Assembly: GCA_963662515.1 (NCBI GenBank)
Contig: OY759675.1
Location: forward strand, 310,001 to 374,000
From: JAFGDI01 sp963662515
GTDB taxonomy: Bacteria; Planctomycetota; Phycisphaerae; Sedimentisphaerales; SM23-30
Length of the DNA stretch: 64,000 bases
Direction of reading: 5' to 3'
The position numbers and the translations under genes were made by a program. Shown here one piece after another: positions 27,413 to 36,356 of the stretch. The notes beneath the pieces were generated by a model. It did not search any database. It was not told the DNA's origin and saw nothing but the letters and a program-made list of their open reading frames with translations. Position 1 is the first letter of the stretch. Each line of letters opens with the position of its first letter.

Positions 27413-27910
27413 ATGGATACTGTCATAAAATTTTATGTTCGTTTTTTGAAAGCAGTGGTCATGGTTTTTGGGGCGATCTCTGCACTGGGCATATTGGTAA
27501 TGGTTGGCATAGTTGTAGTAGATGTTATTTTACGCATGCTGCGTTTACCTGTTAAAGGTGCTTATGATCTGGCGGCAATAGCCGGCACAATAACGATTGC
27601 AGCAGCCTTCCCCTATACGACGGCGATAAAAGGTCATATAGCGATCGAATATTTCTTTCAGAAATTTAATCGTGCCGGTCGTTTGCTGGTAGATACGATA
27701 ATGCGATTGATGTCGATAGTGTTTTTTATCTGTGCTGCCTGGCAGTTTATTTGTTATGGTAGTTCGTTGCGTGCTTCTGGTCAGGTGTCTCCGACATTGC
27801 AGTTGCCGGTATTCTGGCTGCCGTGGTTTCTGGCTGTTGTTTTTGTGGTAGTTACTTTGGTAACTGTCCAGCATTTGTTAACTCCGAATAAGGAGTTTAT
27901 GAAGCCATGA
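27413..27910 (+). CDS. TRAP transporter small permease (DctQ family)
   Basis: The roughly 165-residue protein has four membrane helices, as expected for DctQ. VDVILRMLRLPVKGAYDLAA and TIAAAFPYTTAIKGHIAIEY are the conserved first loop and second helix. I start at ATG 27413 (MDTVIKFYVRF); the frame is open further upstream to a TTG at 27374, but that adds a hydrophilic extension unlike the family. Its stop codon overlaps the start of the large permease gene by 4 bases, so the two are translationally coupled. Confidence 0.88.
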   Translation: MDTVIKFYVRFLKAVVMVFGAISALGILVMVGIVVVDVILRMLRLPVKGAYDLAAIAGTITIAAAFPYTTAIKGHIAIEYFFQKFNRAGRLLVDTIMRLMSIVFFICAAWQFICYGSSLRASGQVSPTLQLPVFWLPWFLAVVFVVVTLVTVQHLLTPNKEFMKP

Positions 27911-29211
27911 CACCATTAGAGATAGGATTAATTGGCTGTTTGGCCATGATAATATTGTTAGCATTGAGTATGCCGGTGGCATTTGCAATGGCTATTGTTG
28001 GCGTGACAGGCTTTGCTGTATTGGTTAACCCTAAGGCCGCGATGAGTATGATGACCGTAGATCTGTACGATACTTTTTCTAGTAATTCCCTTACAGTAAT
28101 ACCTATGTTCATCTTGATGGGCCAGGTCTCGTTTCATGCCGGTATAAGTTCTCGATTGTTTGATGCCGCATATAAATGGCTGGGCCGTTTGCCAGGTGGT
28201 ATGGCAATTGCAACTGTTGGTGCCTGTACAGCCTTTGGTGCGATCTGTGGTTCAGGCCCGGCTACCGCGGCAACGATGGCCTCTGTGGTTTTGCCGGAGA
28301 TGAAAAAGTACAAATATGACATGACCCTGGCAACCGGTGCTGTTGCTGCTGGCGGCAGTCTGGGTATGCTTATACCCCCTTCGGTAGTGTTCATTGTCTA
28401 TGCTTTGCTTACAGAGCAGTCGATTGGTGAGTTGTTTATTGCCGGTATAATGCCCGGCGTTTTGATCGCCATACTTTTTTCGCTGTCGATCTTTATTAGC
28501 TGTATTCGTCGGCCGGAGTATGGCCCAGTTGGTCCGAAGTTCAGTTTGAAAGAGAAAATTCATTCGCTTTTGGGTATCTCTGAGACTCTGGCCCTGTTTG
28601 TTCTGGTTATAGGCGGTATGTTTACCGGGTTATTTACTCCAACTGAGGCTGCTGCGGTGGGAGCGGCAGGATCGATCGTTATAGCAGCTATTCGGGGTAA
28701 GTGCACCGTCAAGATGCTCAGGCGTTCATTGTTTGAGACTATGCGAACATCTTGTATGGTGATATTGATAGTTGCCGGAGCAACGGTTTTTGGTCATTTT
28801 CTGGCAATATCGCAGCTACCGGCTGAGCTGGCCAGCTGGCTGGCGGGTCTGCCTTTGCCGGGCTGGACAATAATCGGTCTGATAATATTATTCTATTTAC
28901 TGGCTGGTTGTTTTATTGATGCCCTGGCTCTGATCATACTGACCACGCCGATCTTTTACCCTGTGATAATAGAGCTTGGTTTTGATCTGGTCTGGTTTGG
29001 TGTTATTTTGGTAGTTGTTACCCAGATGGGTGTTATTTCTCCGCCTGTCGGTGTTAATGTATATGTTGTAAGCGGTATAGAACGAGATATACCATTACAG
29101 TCGATATTTAAAGGTGCTTTGCCATTTCTGTTCATGCTGATAGTGGCAGCAGTGTTACTGATAGTCTTTCCTCAGATAGCTTTATATCTGCCGTCACTGG
29201 TAAGGCAGTAA
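27907..29211 (+). CDS. TRAP transporter large permease (DctM family)
   Basis: The 434-residue protein has about 12 membrane helices in the DctM pattern. Marker segments are MPVAFAMAIVGVTGF, TVIPMFILMGQVSFHAGIS, the GxGPATAA loop AICGSGPATAATMASVVLPE, and the C-terminal-half repeat GVISPPVGVNVYVVSGI. Together with the binding protein and DctQ it makes a Na+-driven high-affinity importer. It overlaps the DctQ gene by 4 bases. A universal stress protein gene follows 47 bases later. Confidence 0.93.
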   Translation: MTPLEIGLIGCLAMIILLALSMPVAFAMAIVGVTGFAVLVNPKAAMSMMTVDLYDTFSSNSLTVIPMFILMGQVSFHAGISSRLFDAAYKWLGRLPGGMAIATVGACTAFGAICGSGPATAATMASVVLPEMKKYKYDMTLATGAVAAGGSLGMLIPPSVVFIVYALLTEQSIGELFIAGIMPGVLIAILFSLSIFISCIRRPEYGPVGPKFSLKEKIHSLLGISETLALFVLVIGGMFTGLFTPTEAAAVGAAGSIVIAAIRGKCTVKMLRRSLFETMRTSCMVILIVAGATVFGHFLAISQLPAELASWLAGLPLPGWTIIGLIILFYLLAGCFIDALALIILTTPIFYPVIIELGFDLVWFGVILVVVTQMGVISPPVGVNVYVVSGIERDIPLQSIFKGALPFLFMLIVAAVLLIVFPQIALYLPSLVRQ

Positions 29212-29258
29212 CAGACCTGATGGATTTATGTGAATAATTATTTTGGGAGTATGATATT

Positions 29259-29735
29259 ATGCTCAGACATTATTTCAAAAAGGTTCTTATCTGTAGCGAC
29301 TTTTCGGCTAATTCCGATTTTGCCTTTGATTACGCCCTTGAGATCTGTCAGCGTTCGGAAAGTACCAGCCTGTATCTGCTGCATGTCATACCAGAGGTAG
29401 ATGCCCAGTTCTGGAAGACATATATTTATGAGGTAGAGGACGATATTGATGCCAAGGCAAAATCAGATATAGACAAGCGGCTTGAGCCGTATAAGCAGGC
29501 CGTACCGGCTGGTCAGGAATTTCATATTGAGATCAGGATCGGAAAAGATCATCGTGAGATACTTGATTATGCCCGTGAGATATCGGCAGACCTGATCGTA
29601 CTTGGCCGCCAGAGCAAAAATAGTTTCCAGAAGGCATTTATGGGTGATATAACCGAGAAGATATGCCGGAGTGCCGACTGTGCCGTTCTGGTTATGCCGG
29701 CTTCATATCAACAGCGGCTTGATGGAAAGGGCTGA
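29259..29735 (+). CDS. universal stress protein (UspA family), TRAP-associated
   Basis: The single UspA domain starts with KVLICSDFSANSDFAFDYAL and ends with the strand CAVLVMPAS. The ATP loop, normally GxxGx9G(S/T), reads GRQSKNSFQKAFMGD here: the second glycine is serine and the final position is Gly-Asp, so nucleotide binding may be weak or lost. Usp genes sit at the end of several known TRAP operons, for example TeaD with the ectoine transporter, where they modulate transport. The same arrangement here suggests a regulatory partner of the transporter. Length is 158 residues. Confidence 0.85.
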   Translation: MLRHYFKKVLICSDFSANSDFAFDYALEICQRSESTSLYLLHVIPEVDAQFWKTYIYEVEDDIDAKAKSDIDKRLEPYKQAVPAGQEFHIEIRIGKDHREILDYAREISADLIVLGRQSKNSFQKAFMGDITEKICRSADCAVLVMPASYQQRLDGKG

Positions 29736-29897
29736 GGTAACCTAAGGTCTCTCATATAATTGTAATTGTACATGACTTACATCTTTCAAATTTTCATTTT
29801 GCAATTATAATGCTATCGCCTGCCTGCTGGTGTGGACAACCAGAGGTGGTTATTTGGATATGTGTCCGTTATTTTGCTGTTTGCAGGTGTTGTTTGT

Positions 29898-30242
29898 ATG
29901 AAAACATTTCTTATTACTGCTGCTATGCTTATCTGTTCCAATGTGTTTATGACCTTTGCCTGGTATGGCCATCTCCATAATATGAAGTCTCGTCCCTGGT
30001 TTATAGCGGCAATAGTAAGCTGGGCTATAGCTCTGGGGGAATATCTGATCCAGGTGCCGGCTAATCGCATCGGGCATGAACAGTTCAATGTCGGTCAGTT
30101 GAAGATCTTGCAGGAAGCGATAACTCTGATGGTATTTGTTCCATTTTCAATACTATATCTGAAGGAAGAATTCAAGACCGACTATATCTGGGCCGGCCTG
30201 TGCATTATCGGTGCAGTTTATTTTATATTCAGAAGCCACTGA
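29898..30242 (+). CDS. DUF486 small membrane protein
   Basis: The 114-residue protein has four membrane helices. MLICSNVFMTFAWYGHL and IAAIVSWAIALGEYLIQVPA, followed by NRIGHEQF, match DUF486, a small relative of drug/metabolite transporters with no known function. I start at ATG 29898 because the family begins at this first helix; an upstream GTG at 29832 would add a hydrophobic extension. GCAGGTG precedes the chosen start by about 9 bases. Confidence 0.82.
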   Translation: MKTFLITAAMLICSNVFMTFAWYGHLHNMKSRPWFIAAIVSWAIALGEYLIQVPANRIGHEQFNVGQLKILQEAITLMVFVPFSILYLKEEFKTDYIWAGLCIIGAVYFIFRSH

Positions 30243-30743
30243 AGGGTGGTTTGGTTATAATTTTTAGTGATAGAATAGCTAAAAATTTATCAATTAATGC
30301 CAAATAGTGCATTTGCTATTTGTCGTTTAACCATTTGAATTGCAAGAAACATGCTTGTTATGGGACTAATCCGTTTTTCGTGAAAAAGTTTATTATTTTA
30401 TTTTTGGAATAAAAGCATATTTATATGGCAGTAATGGTGTATTAATGTTACACAGCTAGCAATGACCATTTTTAACTGGCATAATCAACAGTTTCAGTAT
30501 TGTTTTTTATGTTTTTATTGACAGTTTAATTTTCTTTGTTTGGGTTGTGGTCTATTTTCTTTGTGGTCATTATTAAATAATAAAGTAAAGCGATATTTTT
30601 GGAACAATTTGGCATCGGTTAATTATTTCCTGTTTTATCGTCGAGAAGAGTGGCATAAGGTATGAGAAGTTGTTAATGATCATTTCAGTTTTTAGTGATC
30701 ATTTTATTTCATGCGTAGGTCCCCGTAAAACAGGAGTATAAAA
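30243..30743 (+). other. 501-bp AT-rich gap before the chemoreceptor, with paired GATC palindromes
   Basis: No gene is visible. The strand is T-rich. Near its end TGATCATTT occurs twice (30678-30686 and 30696-30704), 18 bases apart and both inside near-palindromic AATGATCATT-type sequences, 40-65 bases before the chemoreceptor start. They could be operator half-sites or Dam-type sites. TTGACA at about 30518 has no good -10 partner. The ribosome site is ACAGGAGTA. Confidence 0.3.
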
Positions 30744-32663
30744 ATGAGAAAGATGAAATTGAGTAAGAAGATGTACTATGGTTTTGGTGTTGTAGTTTTG
30801 TTGCTGGTTATTGTCGCTTATGTTGGCTTTTATTCTTTATTGTCGGCTCGAGATAGTATGGCGATAATGCAAAAGCAGGTAGTTATTGCTCAGGATGTTA
30901 ATGCGATATTGACTCATGTGCAAAATGCTCAGGCCGCATCAGTGCGTTATACGCTATATCGCAATGATGTATATGATAAGCAAATATCAGATGAGCTGAG
31001 GTTGGCGATCGATAAGGCTCTGGTTGTCAAAGATAGTCTCAACTCTGAAGAGAGAAAGCAGGATACCGCTCAGGCTATTGCAAAGATCGAAGAATATATA
31101 AAAGCCAATCAGCAGACATACCAGACATTTCAGGCAATGGATAAAGCTCAACAAACAGGTGATGCTGAAATAGCCAAAGTGTTCGAAGCATTGGCTGGTA
31201 TTGTTACTGTTGCTGAAAAATTCGTTCAGGATAATGTAAAGGAAGATATGATAGCGTTTAGCATTGTTCAGAGGTGGCAGGGTATTGAAAAGTTCGAGCA
31301 GGACTTTTATGATATAACCCTTACTCTGAATGAATATTTAACAGAGCGGTCTTCAGATAAGAAATCTGCTTTTGTAAGTAAGATAGATGCTCAGGTTGCC
31401 GCACTGGTTGATTCGCTTAAACGCGGCAGAGAGACGATGGCTTCAGATGTTACCAAGGCACATATAGATAATGCGGTGGCTGCCTTATACTCTTTTAAGG
31501 CTGAGTTTGATAAGTATGTCCGTTTGGGTAATGAGCAGGATATGCAGCGTGATACGGTATTAAGGCCGTTAGCTCTGGCTGTGGTGGATTTGGCTACTAA
31601 GGTGCGTGATGGTGTTTATGCAAATATAGATGAGGTTGAGCGGCAGTCAAATGAAGAGATAATAGCAACGCTTTATAAGATAGGCATCATAAGTTCTATA
31701 GCTGTTCTTGCTGGTATGGTAGTAGCATTTCTGATATCACGAGGAATAGTTATTTCACTGACCAATATTATTGCTCAGTTATCATGCAGTTCCGATCAGG
31801 TTTCTGCCGCTGCTTCGCAGGTGTCAAGTTCTTCTCAGTCTCTGGCAGAGGGTACTACAGAGCAAGCAGCAGGTTTGGAAGAATCGTCGAGTTCTCTGGC
31901 CAGTATTACATCTCAGGCCAAACAGTGTGCTGAAATTGCAGATAATGCTAACCGGCTTGCACTGAGTGCTGAGAAAGCATCTGGCGATGGTTCAGTTGCT
32001 ATGTCGGAGATGAGTAATGCGATAGTAGATATTCAGAATTCGGCAACAGAGACCAGTAAGATAGTTAAGACTATAGATGAGATCGCTTTCCAGACTAATC
32101 TCCTGGCACTGAATGCCGCGGTAGAAGCTGCCAGAGCTGGTGAAGCCGGCAAAGGTTTTGCAGTTGTTGCTGAAGAGGTTCGCTCTCTGGCTATACGCAG
32201 TGCCGAAGCTGCTAAGAATACATCTGGCATGATCGAGTTATCTATTCAGAATGCTAACCGAGGTGTTGATATATGCTCTCAGGTTTCAAAGAGTCTTGGA
32301 AATATTGCCAATACGGTAACTGAAGTTGTAAGGCATATAACAGAGATAAATGAAGCCAGTCATGAGCAGTCTGATGGTATAAATCAGATAAGTACGGCAA
32401 TGGATCAGATGGGGCAGGTCACTCAGCAAAATGCTGCTAATGCCGAAGAGTCTGCCAGTGCCTCAGAAGAGCTTGAGGCACAAGCCGTACAGATGAAAGA
32501 TATCGTATCAGAATTGGCTGCTATTCTTAACGGTTCAAATGATCCTGAAACAACTTCAGCAAAAAGCCTTTCTCCTTCTGATGAACTATATCATAAGATA
32601 TCAGCAGGTAAAGGAGCCAGGGAAGTGAAATATACAAATTCCTCTTTACATTCTCTTTTATAA
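30744..32663 (+). CDS. methyl-accepting chemotaxis protein
   Basis: The 639-residue receptor has a first membrane helix at about residues 11-33, a helical sensor domain of about 280 residues, a second membrane helix at about 310-335 (SSIAVLAGMVVAFLISRG) and a cytoplasmic signalling coiled coil. The conserved hairpin tip reads DEIAFQTNLLALNAAVEAAR, then AGEAGKGFAVVAEEVR, which docks CheA and CheW. Glutamine/glutamate-rich helices on both sides carry methylation sites. The sensor is of the helical-bundle type; the ligand is unknown. No che genes are nearby. A flagellin gene 15 kb away supports motility. Confidence 0.93.
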   Translation: MRKMKLSKKMYYGFGVVVLLLVIVAYVGFYSLLSARDSMAIMQKQVVIAQDVNAILTHVQNAQAASVRYTLYRNDVYDKQISDELRLAIDKALVVKDSLNSEERKQDTAQAIAKIEEYIKANQQTYQTFQAMDKAQQTGDAEIAKVFEALAGIVTVAEKFVQDNVKEDMIAFSIVQRWQGIEKFEQDFYDITLTLNEYLTERSSDKKSAFVSKIDAQVAALVDSLKRGRETMASDVTKAHIDNAVAALYSFKAEFDKYVRLGNEQDMQRDTVLRPLALAVVDLATKVRDGVYANIDEVERQSNEEIIATLYKIGIISSIAVLAGMVVAFLISRGIVISLTNIIAQLSCSSDQVSAAASQVSSSSQSLAEGTTEQAAGLEESSSSLASITSQAKQCAEIADNANRLALSAEKASGDGSVAMSEMSNAIVDIQNSATETSKIVKTIDEIAFQTNLLALNAAVEAARAGEAGKGFAVVAEEVRSLAIRSAEAAKNTSGMIELSIQNANRGVDICSQVSKSLGNIANTVTEVVRHITEINEASHEQSDGINQISTAMDQMGQVTQQNAANAEESASASEELEAQAVQMKDIVSELAAILNGSNDPETTSAKSLSPSDELYHKISAGKGAREVKYTNSSLHSLL

Positions 32664-32685
32664 CAATGTTTGACCTTCTCACTGC

Positions 32686-32739
32686 TATTATAATAGTAGG
32701 GTAATGTATCTGAGTGCATACTGCGTTACTATTATAATA
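32686..32739. repeat. 13-bp perfect inverted repeat behind the chemoreceptor gene
   Basis: TATTATAATAGTA (32686-32698) and its exact reverse complement (32727-32739) flank 28 bases. The arms are almost pure A/T, unlike the proper terminator that follows at 32754. Confidence 0.6.
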
Positions 32740-32753
32740 TCAGAGTCGAACAT

Positions 32754-32790
32754 AGCCGCTGGTTGAACAGTTTCGATCAGCGGCTGTTTT
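32754..32790 (+). terminator. intrinsic terminator of the chemoreceptor gene
   Basis: AGCCGCTG (32754-32761) and CAGCGGCT (32778-32785) form a perfect 8-bp GC-rich stem followed by gttttt. Confidence 0.75.
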
Positions 32791-32795
32791 TGGTA

Positions 32796-33599
32796 TCAGT
32801 TTGACAGTTTTAGTATGGTGCCGGTTATATTCATGGCGTTAAAGGCGGCGTGCATAGTTATGGCGGTCAGGATAGAGCCGGTTTTTGAATAGGCATATCC
32901 AAAGCAGCAGCCCAAAACTATAAGTGCGGGAAAGTGCTGGGCGTTAGCGTGCATCAGGGCGAACAGGACGGCACTGGCAATTATACCACGCCAGTTACTG
33001 CCTGAATATTTGATCAGGGAATTTTGCACTATACCCCTGAAGAGTAGTTCTTCCATAATGGGTGTAACTATTGCCGCCGAAAAATACATGGTGACGATGC
33101 CGGTTATTCCAATATTGCCGCTGTTGAGTTCTTTGAGAAATTCATGCTGCTGAATATTATCATAACCAAGTAGTACGCAAACCGAAATAGTAACTGAAAG
33201 AGCGAAGGCCGCCAGGCCAAAAGCCGGCACGCTGTATAGTAGTGCGGTTATAATATTTTTACCAGGGTTTTGGAAGTCAGCAAAAATAGCTTTGGTCCCA
33301 CCTGTGAATCTGGTTTTGATGATAAAGCCAAGTATGCAAATAGTAATAATGTTAAGACCGGCTAATAACCCGGCCCGAATGGATAAGCTGGTATTTTCGT
33401 TAGTAAAAACTGTAGTCAGGCCCGAAATACAGATAAACGACAATATGCCCAGTGGAATATCGGCCAGAGACAGGTTGTTGTCAGGCAGGTAGGCATCTGT
33501 TAGTGAGTTGCGTCCCAGATTATGACGCTTAAGCCATTTAATTAAGGTGATTAGGGAAAATAATATCCATATAAGTTGTATGGTTTCAATATCTGTCAT
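32796..33599 (-). CDS. CPBP family intramembrane metalloprotease
   Basis: The protein has about seven membrane helices. The three metal motifs of the CAAX-protease/bacteriocin-processing (CPBP) family are present: EELLFRG, the histidine in FALMHANAQH and the histidine in MHAAFNA. Substrates of bacterial members are mostly unknown. I start at ATG 33599 (MTDIETIQLIW, 267 residues), because the frame upstream to a TTG at 33671 lacks ribosome-site support. TTGACA lies about 40 bases upstream of this start on the minus strand. The gene is divergent from tatD. Confidence 0.83.
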   Translation of the reverse strand: MTDIETIQLIWILFSLITLIKWLKRHNLGRNSLTDAYLPDNNLSLADIPLGILSFICISGLTTVFTNENTSLSIRAGLLAGLNIITICILGFIIKTRFTGGTKAIFADFQNPGKNIITALLYSVPAFGLAAFALSVTISVCVLLGYDNIQQHEFLKELNSGNIGITGIVTMYFSAAIVTPIMEELLFRGIVQNSLIKYSGSNWRGIIASAVLFALMHANAQHFPALIVLGCCFGYAYSKTGSILTAITMHAAFNAMNITGTILKLSN

Positions 33600-33706
33600 A
33601 GCATTTATAATTTTTTTATAGCTGGTTAATTTTGTCAAAAGCCAGCAGGTATTGTACTGATAAACGGACAAATGTGAAATGATGTTTATTGAAGTATTTT
33701 CTCTGC

Positions 33707-33719
33707 TATAATAAGGATA
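33707..33719 (+). promoter_or_regulatory. TATAAT box immediately before tatD (leaderless start likely)
   Basis: TATAAT at 33707-33712 is separated from the ATG at 33719 by only AAGGAT. The expected transcription start would fall at the start codon, so the AAGGAT would not be in the message. This is the same arrangement as at mnmA. Confidence 0.45.
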
Positions 33720-34525
33720 TGGATTTGTTAACTGATATTCATTGTCATTTGCATGAGCCCGACTTCGAGAGCGACCTGGGAGAGGTAATAGCTCGTGCGC
33801 TAGAAAAAGGCATAGGGCAGTTCGTTTGTAATGCCGGAGCGATATCAGATTTTGAGCGACTAATTACTATAGCAAAACAATATGATGGTATAGTACCTTG
33901 TTTTGGCATTCATCCCTGGTTTTGCGGCGATCTGCCGGACGGTTGGCAGAAAGAACTGGCTGATAGGCTGGTCAGTCATAAAGCTGGTATAGGTGAGATC
34001 GGTCTGGACAGTTGGAAGCCCGGCATACCATCACTGGAGTTGCAAACGAAGATATTTCGTGAACAGTTGGCTTTGGCACGCGAGCTTGACAGGCCGGTGA
34101 TGATACACTGTCTCAAGGCTTATGATGAGTTATACCAGATACTTACAAATGATGGAGTGCCGATGTCGGGTTTTTTGCTTCATGCCTACAGCGGGCCATG
34201 GACTATGATAGTTCCTCTAGCTGAACTGGGCGGCAGATTTAGTTTTTCTCATCCGTGTTTTGCCCCGGACCGAAAAAAAGCCCATAAAACAATAGCTGCT
34301 GTACCTGTTGACCGGCTGTTATTGGAGTCTGACAGTCCCGATCTGGTAGGTCCGGATCCGTTGCGGCCGTATTCGATCCGCCGGTCTGATGGCAGGTTTC
34401 GCAATGAACCGGCGAATATATCGGCTATAATTGAAATACTGGCCGCGATAAGGAGAACAAGCCAGTCCGAACTAATACAACAAATAATTAAGAACACCAG
34501 AGAGTTTTTAGCTCCTGTAGTATAG
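33719..34525 (+). CDS. TatD family metal-dependent hydrolase
   Basis: The metal-binding sequence follows the TatD pattern: TDIHCHLHE at the N-terminus, GEIGLDSWK, MIHCLKAYDEL, LLHAYSG and LLLESDSPDL near the end, a TIM-barrel deoxyribonuclease-like hydrolase. Relatives act as 3'-5' exonucleases or D-aminoacyl-tRNA deacylase-like enzymes; I cannot choose between them. The ATG at 33719 directly precedes the conserved start; an upstream ATG at 33689 would lie before the TATAAT box. Length is 268 residues. The 220 bases after the stop hold no gene. Confidence 0.87.
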   Translation: MDLLTDIHCHLHEPDFESDLGEVIARALEKGIGQFVCNAGAISDFERLITIAKQYDGIVPCFGIHPWFCGDLPDGWQKELADRLVSHKAGIGEIGLDSWKPGIPSLELQTKIFREQLALARELDRPVMIHCLKAYDELYQILTNDGVPMSGFLLHAYSGPWTMIVPLAELGGRFSFSHPCFAPDRKKAHKTIAAVPVDRLLLESDSPDLVGPDPLRPYSIRRSDGRFRNEPANISAIIEILAAIRRTSQSELIQQIIKNTREFLAPVV

Positions 34526-34748
34526 TTTTTTGGCTCTGGCCTTATATTTTGCTTCACATTATTGCTGTTTCCTAATAGAATCACTGAACTTAGGATTTTT
34601 CCTTTGTTATAAACTTAGTTTTTAGAAGCCCTGTTTGGCTAATGGCCAGGTTTGTGTTCAGGTTGCTACTATGTTAGATAGTAATTTGTATCTGGTTTTT
34701 TAATAATAAGTTATGAATGACATAGTGTTTTAGCTGTCAGGAAGATTT

Positions 34749-35390
34749 ATGGACATATTTATTAACGATGAGCCGGTAGAGCTGGAGTACGAGGCGGGAA
34801 AGTCTCTGTCAGAGATATTGATGCTTGTTCAGGATAATTGTTTTGAGCCGGGAACGATAGTAACAGCCATTTTACTGGATGGTGAGATGTTAGAGCCTCA
34901 GCGGCTGGCCGAGCTTAAAACTCAGCCAGTGAGTGATTTTACCGAATTGAACTTTGTTGTTCGGCCTGCCAATACCTTTGCTGCTGAAGGATTGATAACA
35001 GTTTGTGGCCATCTGGATCATAGTATAGCCTTGCGTAGTGAGCTGGTAGAGTCATTACAACAGGGCAATACTCGTGTGGCTATGCAGAAGCTCAATGATT
35101 ATATAAAATTCTGGTCTGGTTTACAGTCAACGCTGGCCAGTGCGTGCCGGATCGTTAATGTTGATGTTGAATCGCTCGAAGTGGTCGATGAAGATCAGGG
35201 AGCGACTCTGGTGGTAATGGAGCATATAAGCAGTTTGTCGGATCAGTTGTCAGAGGTAAAATCGGCTCTGGAATCAGGCGATATGGTATTGCTCAGTGAT
35301 ATAATAGAGTATGAGTTTTCGGATCTTACTGCTAACTGGCGCAATCTATTGTACAAGATGGCTTTACAATTTGATCCGAATTTGGAATGA
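34749..35390 (+). CDS. conserved-looking hypothetical protein upstream of tmk
   Basis: I do not recognise this 213-residue acidic protein. The first 75 or so residues look like a small beta-rich domain (MDIFINDEPVELEYEAGKSL, FTELNFVVRPANTF). The remainder is helical and rich in Leu, Ser and Glu (ALRSELVESLQQGNTRVAMQ and later heptad-like segments), possibly coiled coil. There is no signal peptide or membrane helix. CAGGAAGAT precedes ATG. Its stop overlaps the tmk start by 4 bases, so it is translated with thymidylate kinase. Confidence 0.65.
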   Translation: MDIFINDEPVELEYEAGKSLSEILMLVQDNCFEPGTIVTAILLDGEMLEPQRLAELKTQPVSDFTELNFVVRPANTFAAEGLITVCGHLDHSIALRSELVESLQQGNTRVAMQKLNDYIKFWSGLQSTLASACRIVNVDVESLEVVDEDQGATLVVMEHISSLSDQLSEVKSALESGDMVLLSDIIEYEFSDLTANWRNLLYKMALQFDPNLE

Positions 35391-36016
35391 TCCGAATGAA
35401 TATAGAGTCTCTCAAGGGTAGATTTATAGTAATAGACGGCCCAGATGGTGCGGGTAAGAGTACGCAGGCCCAGATGCTTGTTAAGTATTTGCAAGAGGAG
35501 GGTCTGGAAGCGGAATTGGTGCGCGATCCAGGCGGAACAGAGATCGGCGAGAAGATTCGTGCCATTTTATTGGATAATGCCAATGTGGCTATGAGTGTCC
35601 GCTGTGAAACTCTGCTTTATATGGCTAGTCGGGCCCAGTTATATCATGAAAAGATAGCACCGGCATTAGCCGCCGGTAAGTGTGTGATCTCTGATCGATG
35701 GGTATCAAGTACCTATGCCTATCAGGCTATTGCCGGCGAGGATGGGGCCGAGTTGGTTTTGACCCTGGCCGATGCTGCTTTAGAGAGGCCCTGGCCAGAT
35801 CGCACAATTTTATTGGACCTGCCTTCCGAGTTGGGGTTGACAAGGGTTGGCAAAGAGCGGGATCGTATGGAGAGTAAATCGCTGGAGTTCCATAGAGCAG
35901 TCAGGCAGGCTTATCTTGACCTGGCCAGTATTCGTAATGATTTTAAAGTATTGAGTGCTTCTGGTTCGGTAGCTGATATTCATCGCGATATTCTGAATTG
36001 TTTATCTGAGTTCTGA
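35387..36016 (+). CDS. tmk: thymidylate kinase
   Basis: Tmk converts dTMP to dTDP. The P-loop is IDGPDGAGKST, the arginine motif reads RDPGGTEIGEKIR (usually REPGGT), the DR motif reads SDRWVSSTYAYQ and the lid region follows TILLDLPSELGL with arginines in KERDRMES. Length is 209 residues. Start may be ATG 35387, overlapping the previous stop, or ATG 35396. No holB or DNA polymerase gene follows, unlike many tmk loci. Confidence 0.93.
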   Translation: MIRMNIESLKGRFIVIDGPDGAGKSTQAQMLVKYLQEEGLEAELVRDPGGTEIGEKIRAILLDNANVAMSVRCETLLYMASRAQLYHEKIAPALAAGKCVISDRWVSSTYAYQAIAGEDGAELVLTLADAALERPWPDRTILLDLPSELGLTRVGKERDRMESKSLEFHRAVRQAYLDLASIRNDFKVLSASGSVADIHRDILNCLSEF

Positions 36017-36356
36017 GCGTGCAAGGGTTGTGTTCTGGGCCGACCTTATGCTGTGGTGTAAGGATATAGATGTCGGGTAAGGTCCAATAATTTTTTGGGT
36101 TATATTTATTTTTTTATTGTCTGATTTTGTTTAGTTTTAAATGAGTGTGTCTTTAGTGGTGGGTATAGAATAACTGTTTTATTCACATATACTTAGTTAT
36201 TGTGGGATATTCAAGCATATTTATATGTATATCCGGCATGATTAATTCAGGTATAACTGGTTAAAAAAGCAGATTATAAGTTATATGTCCGGCTATTTAA
36301 ACCGATAGCTTCTTTATGGAAATGTGAACTATATATAGTTAAGGCCTGAAAGACAG
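36017..36356 (+). other. 340-bp gap between tmk and the signalling block
   Basis: No gene is visible. Near its start GACCTTA (about 36040) and TAAGGTC (about 36080) are inverted, with an extra TAAGG between them and a T-run (ATTTTTTGGG) after the second arm, a possible weak terminator for tmk. The remainder is AT-rich and should hold the promoter of the following block, but I see no convincing pair of boxes. Confidence 0.3.
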
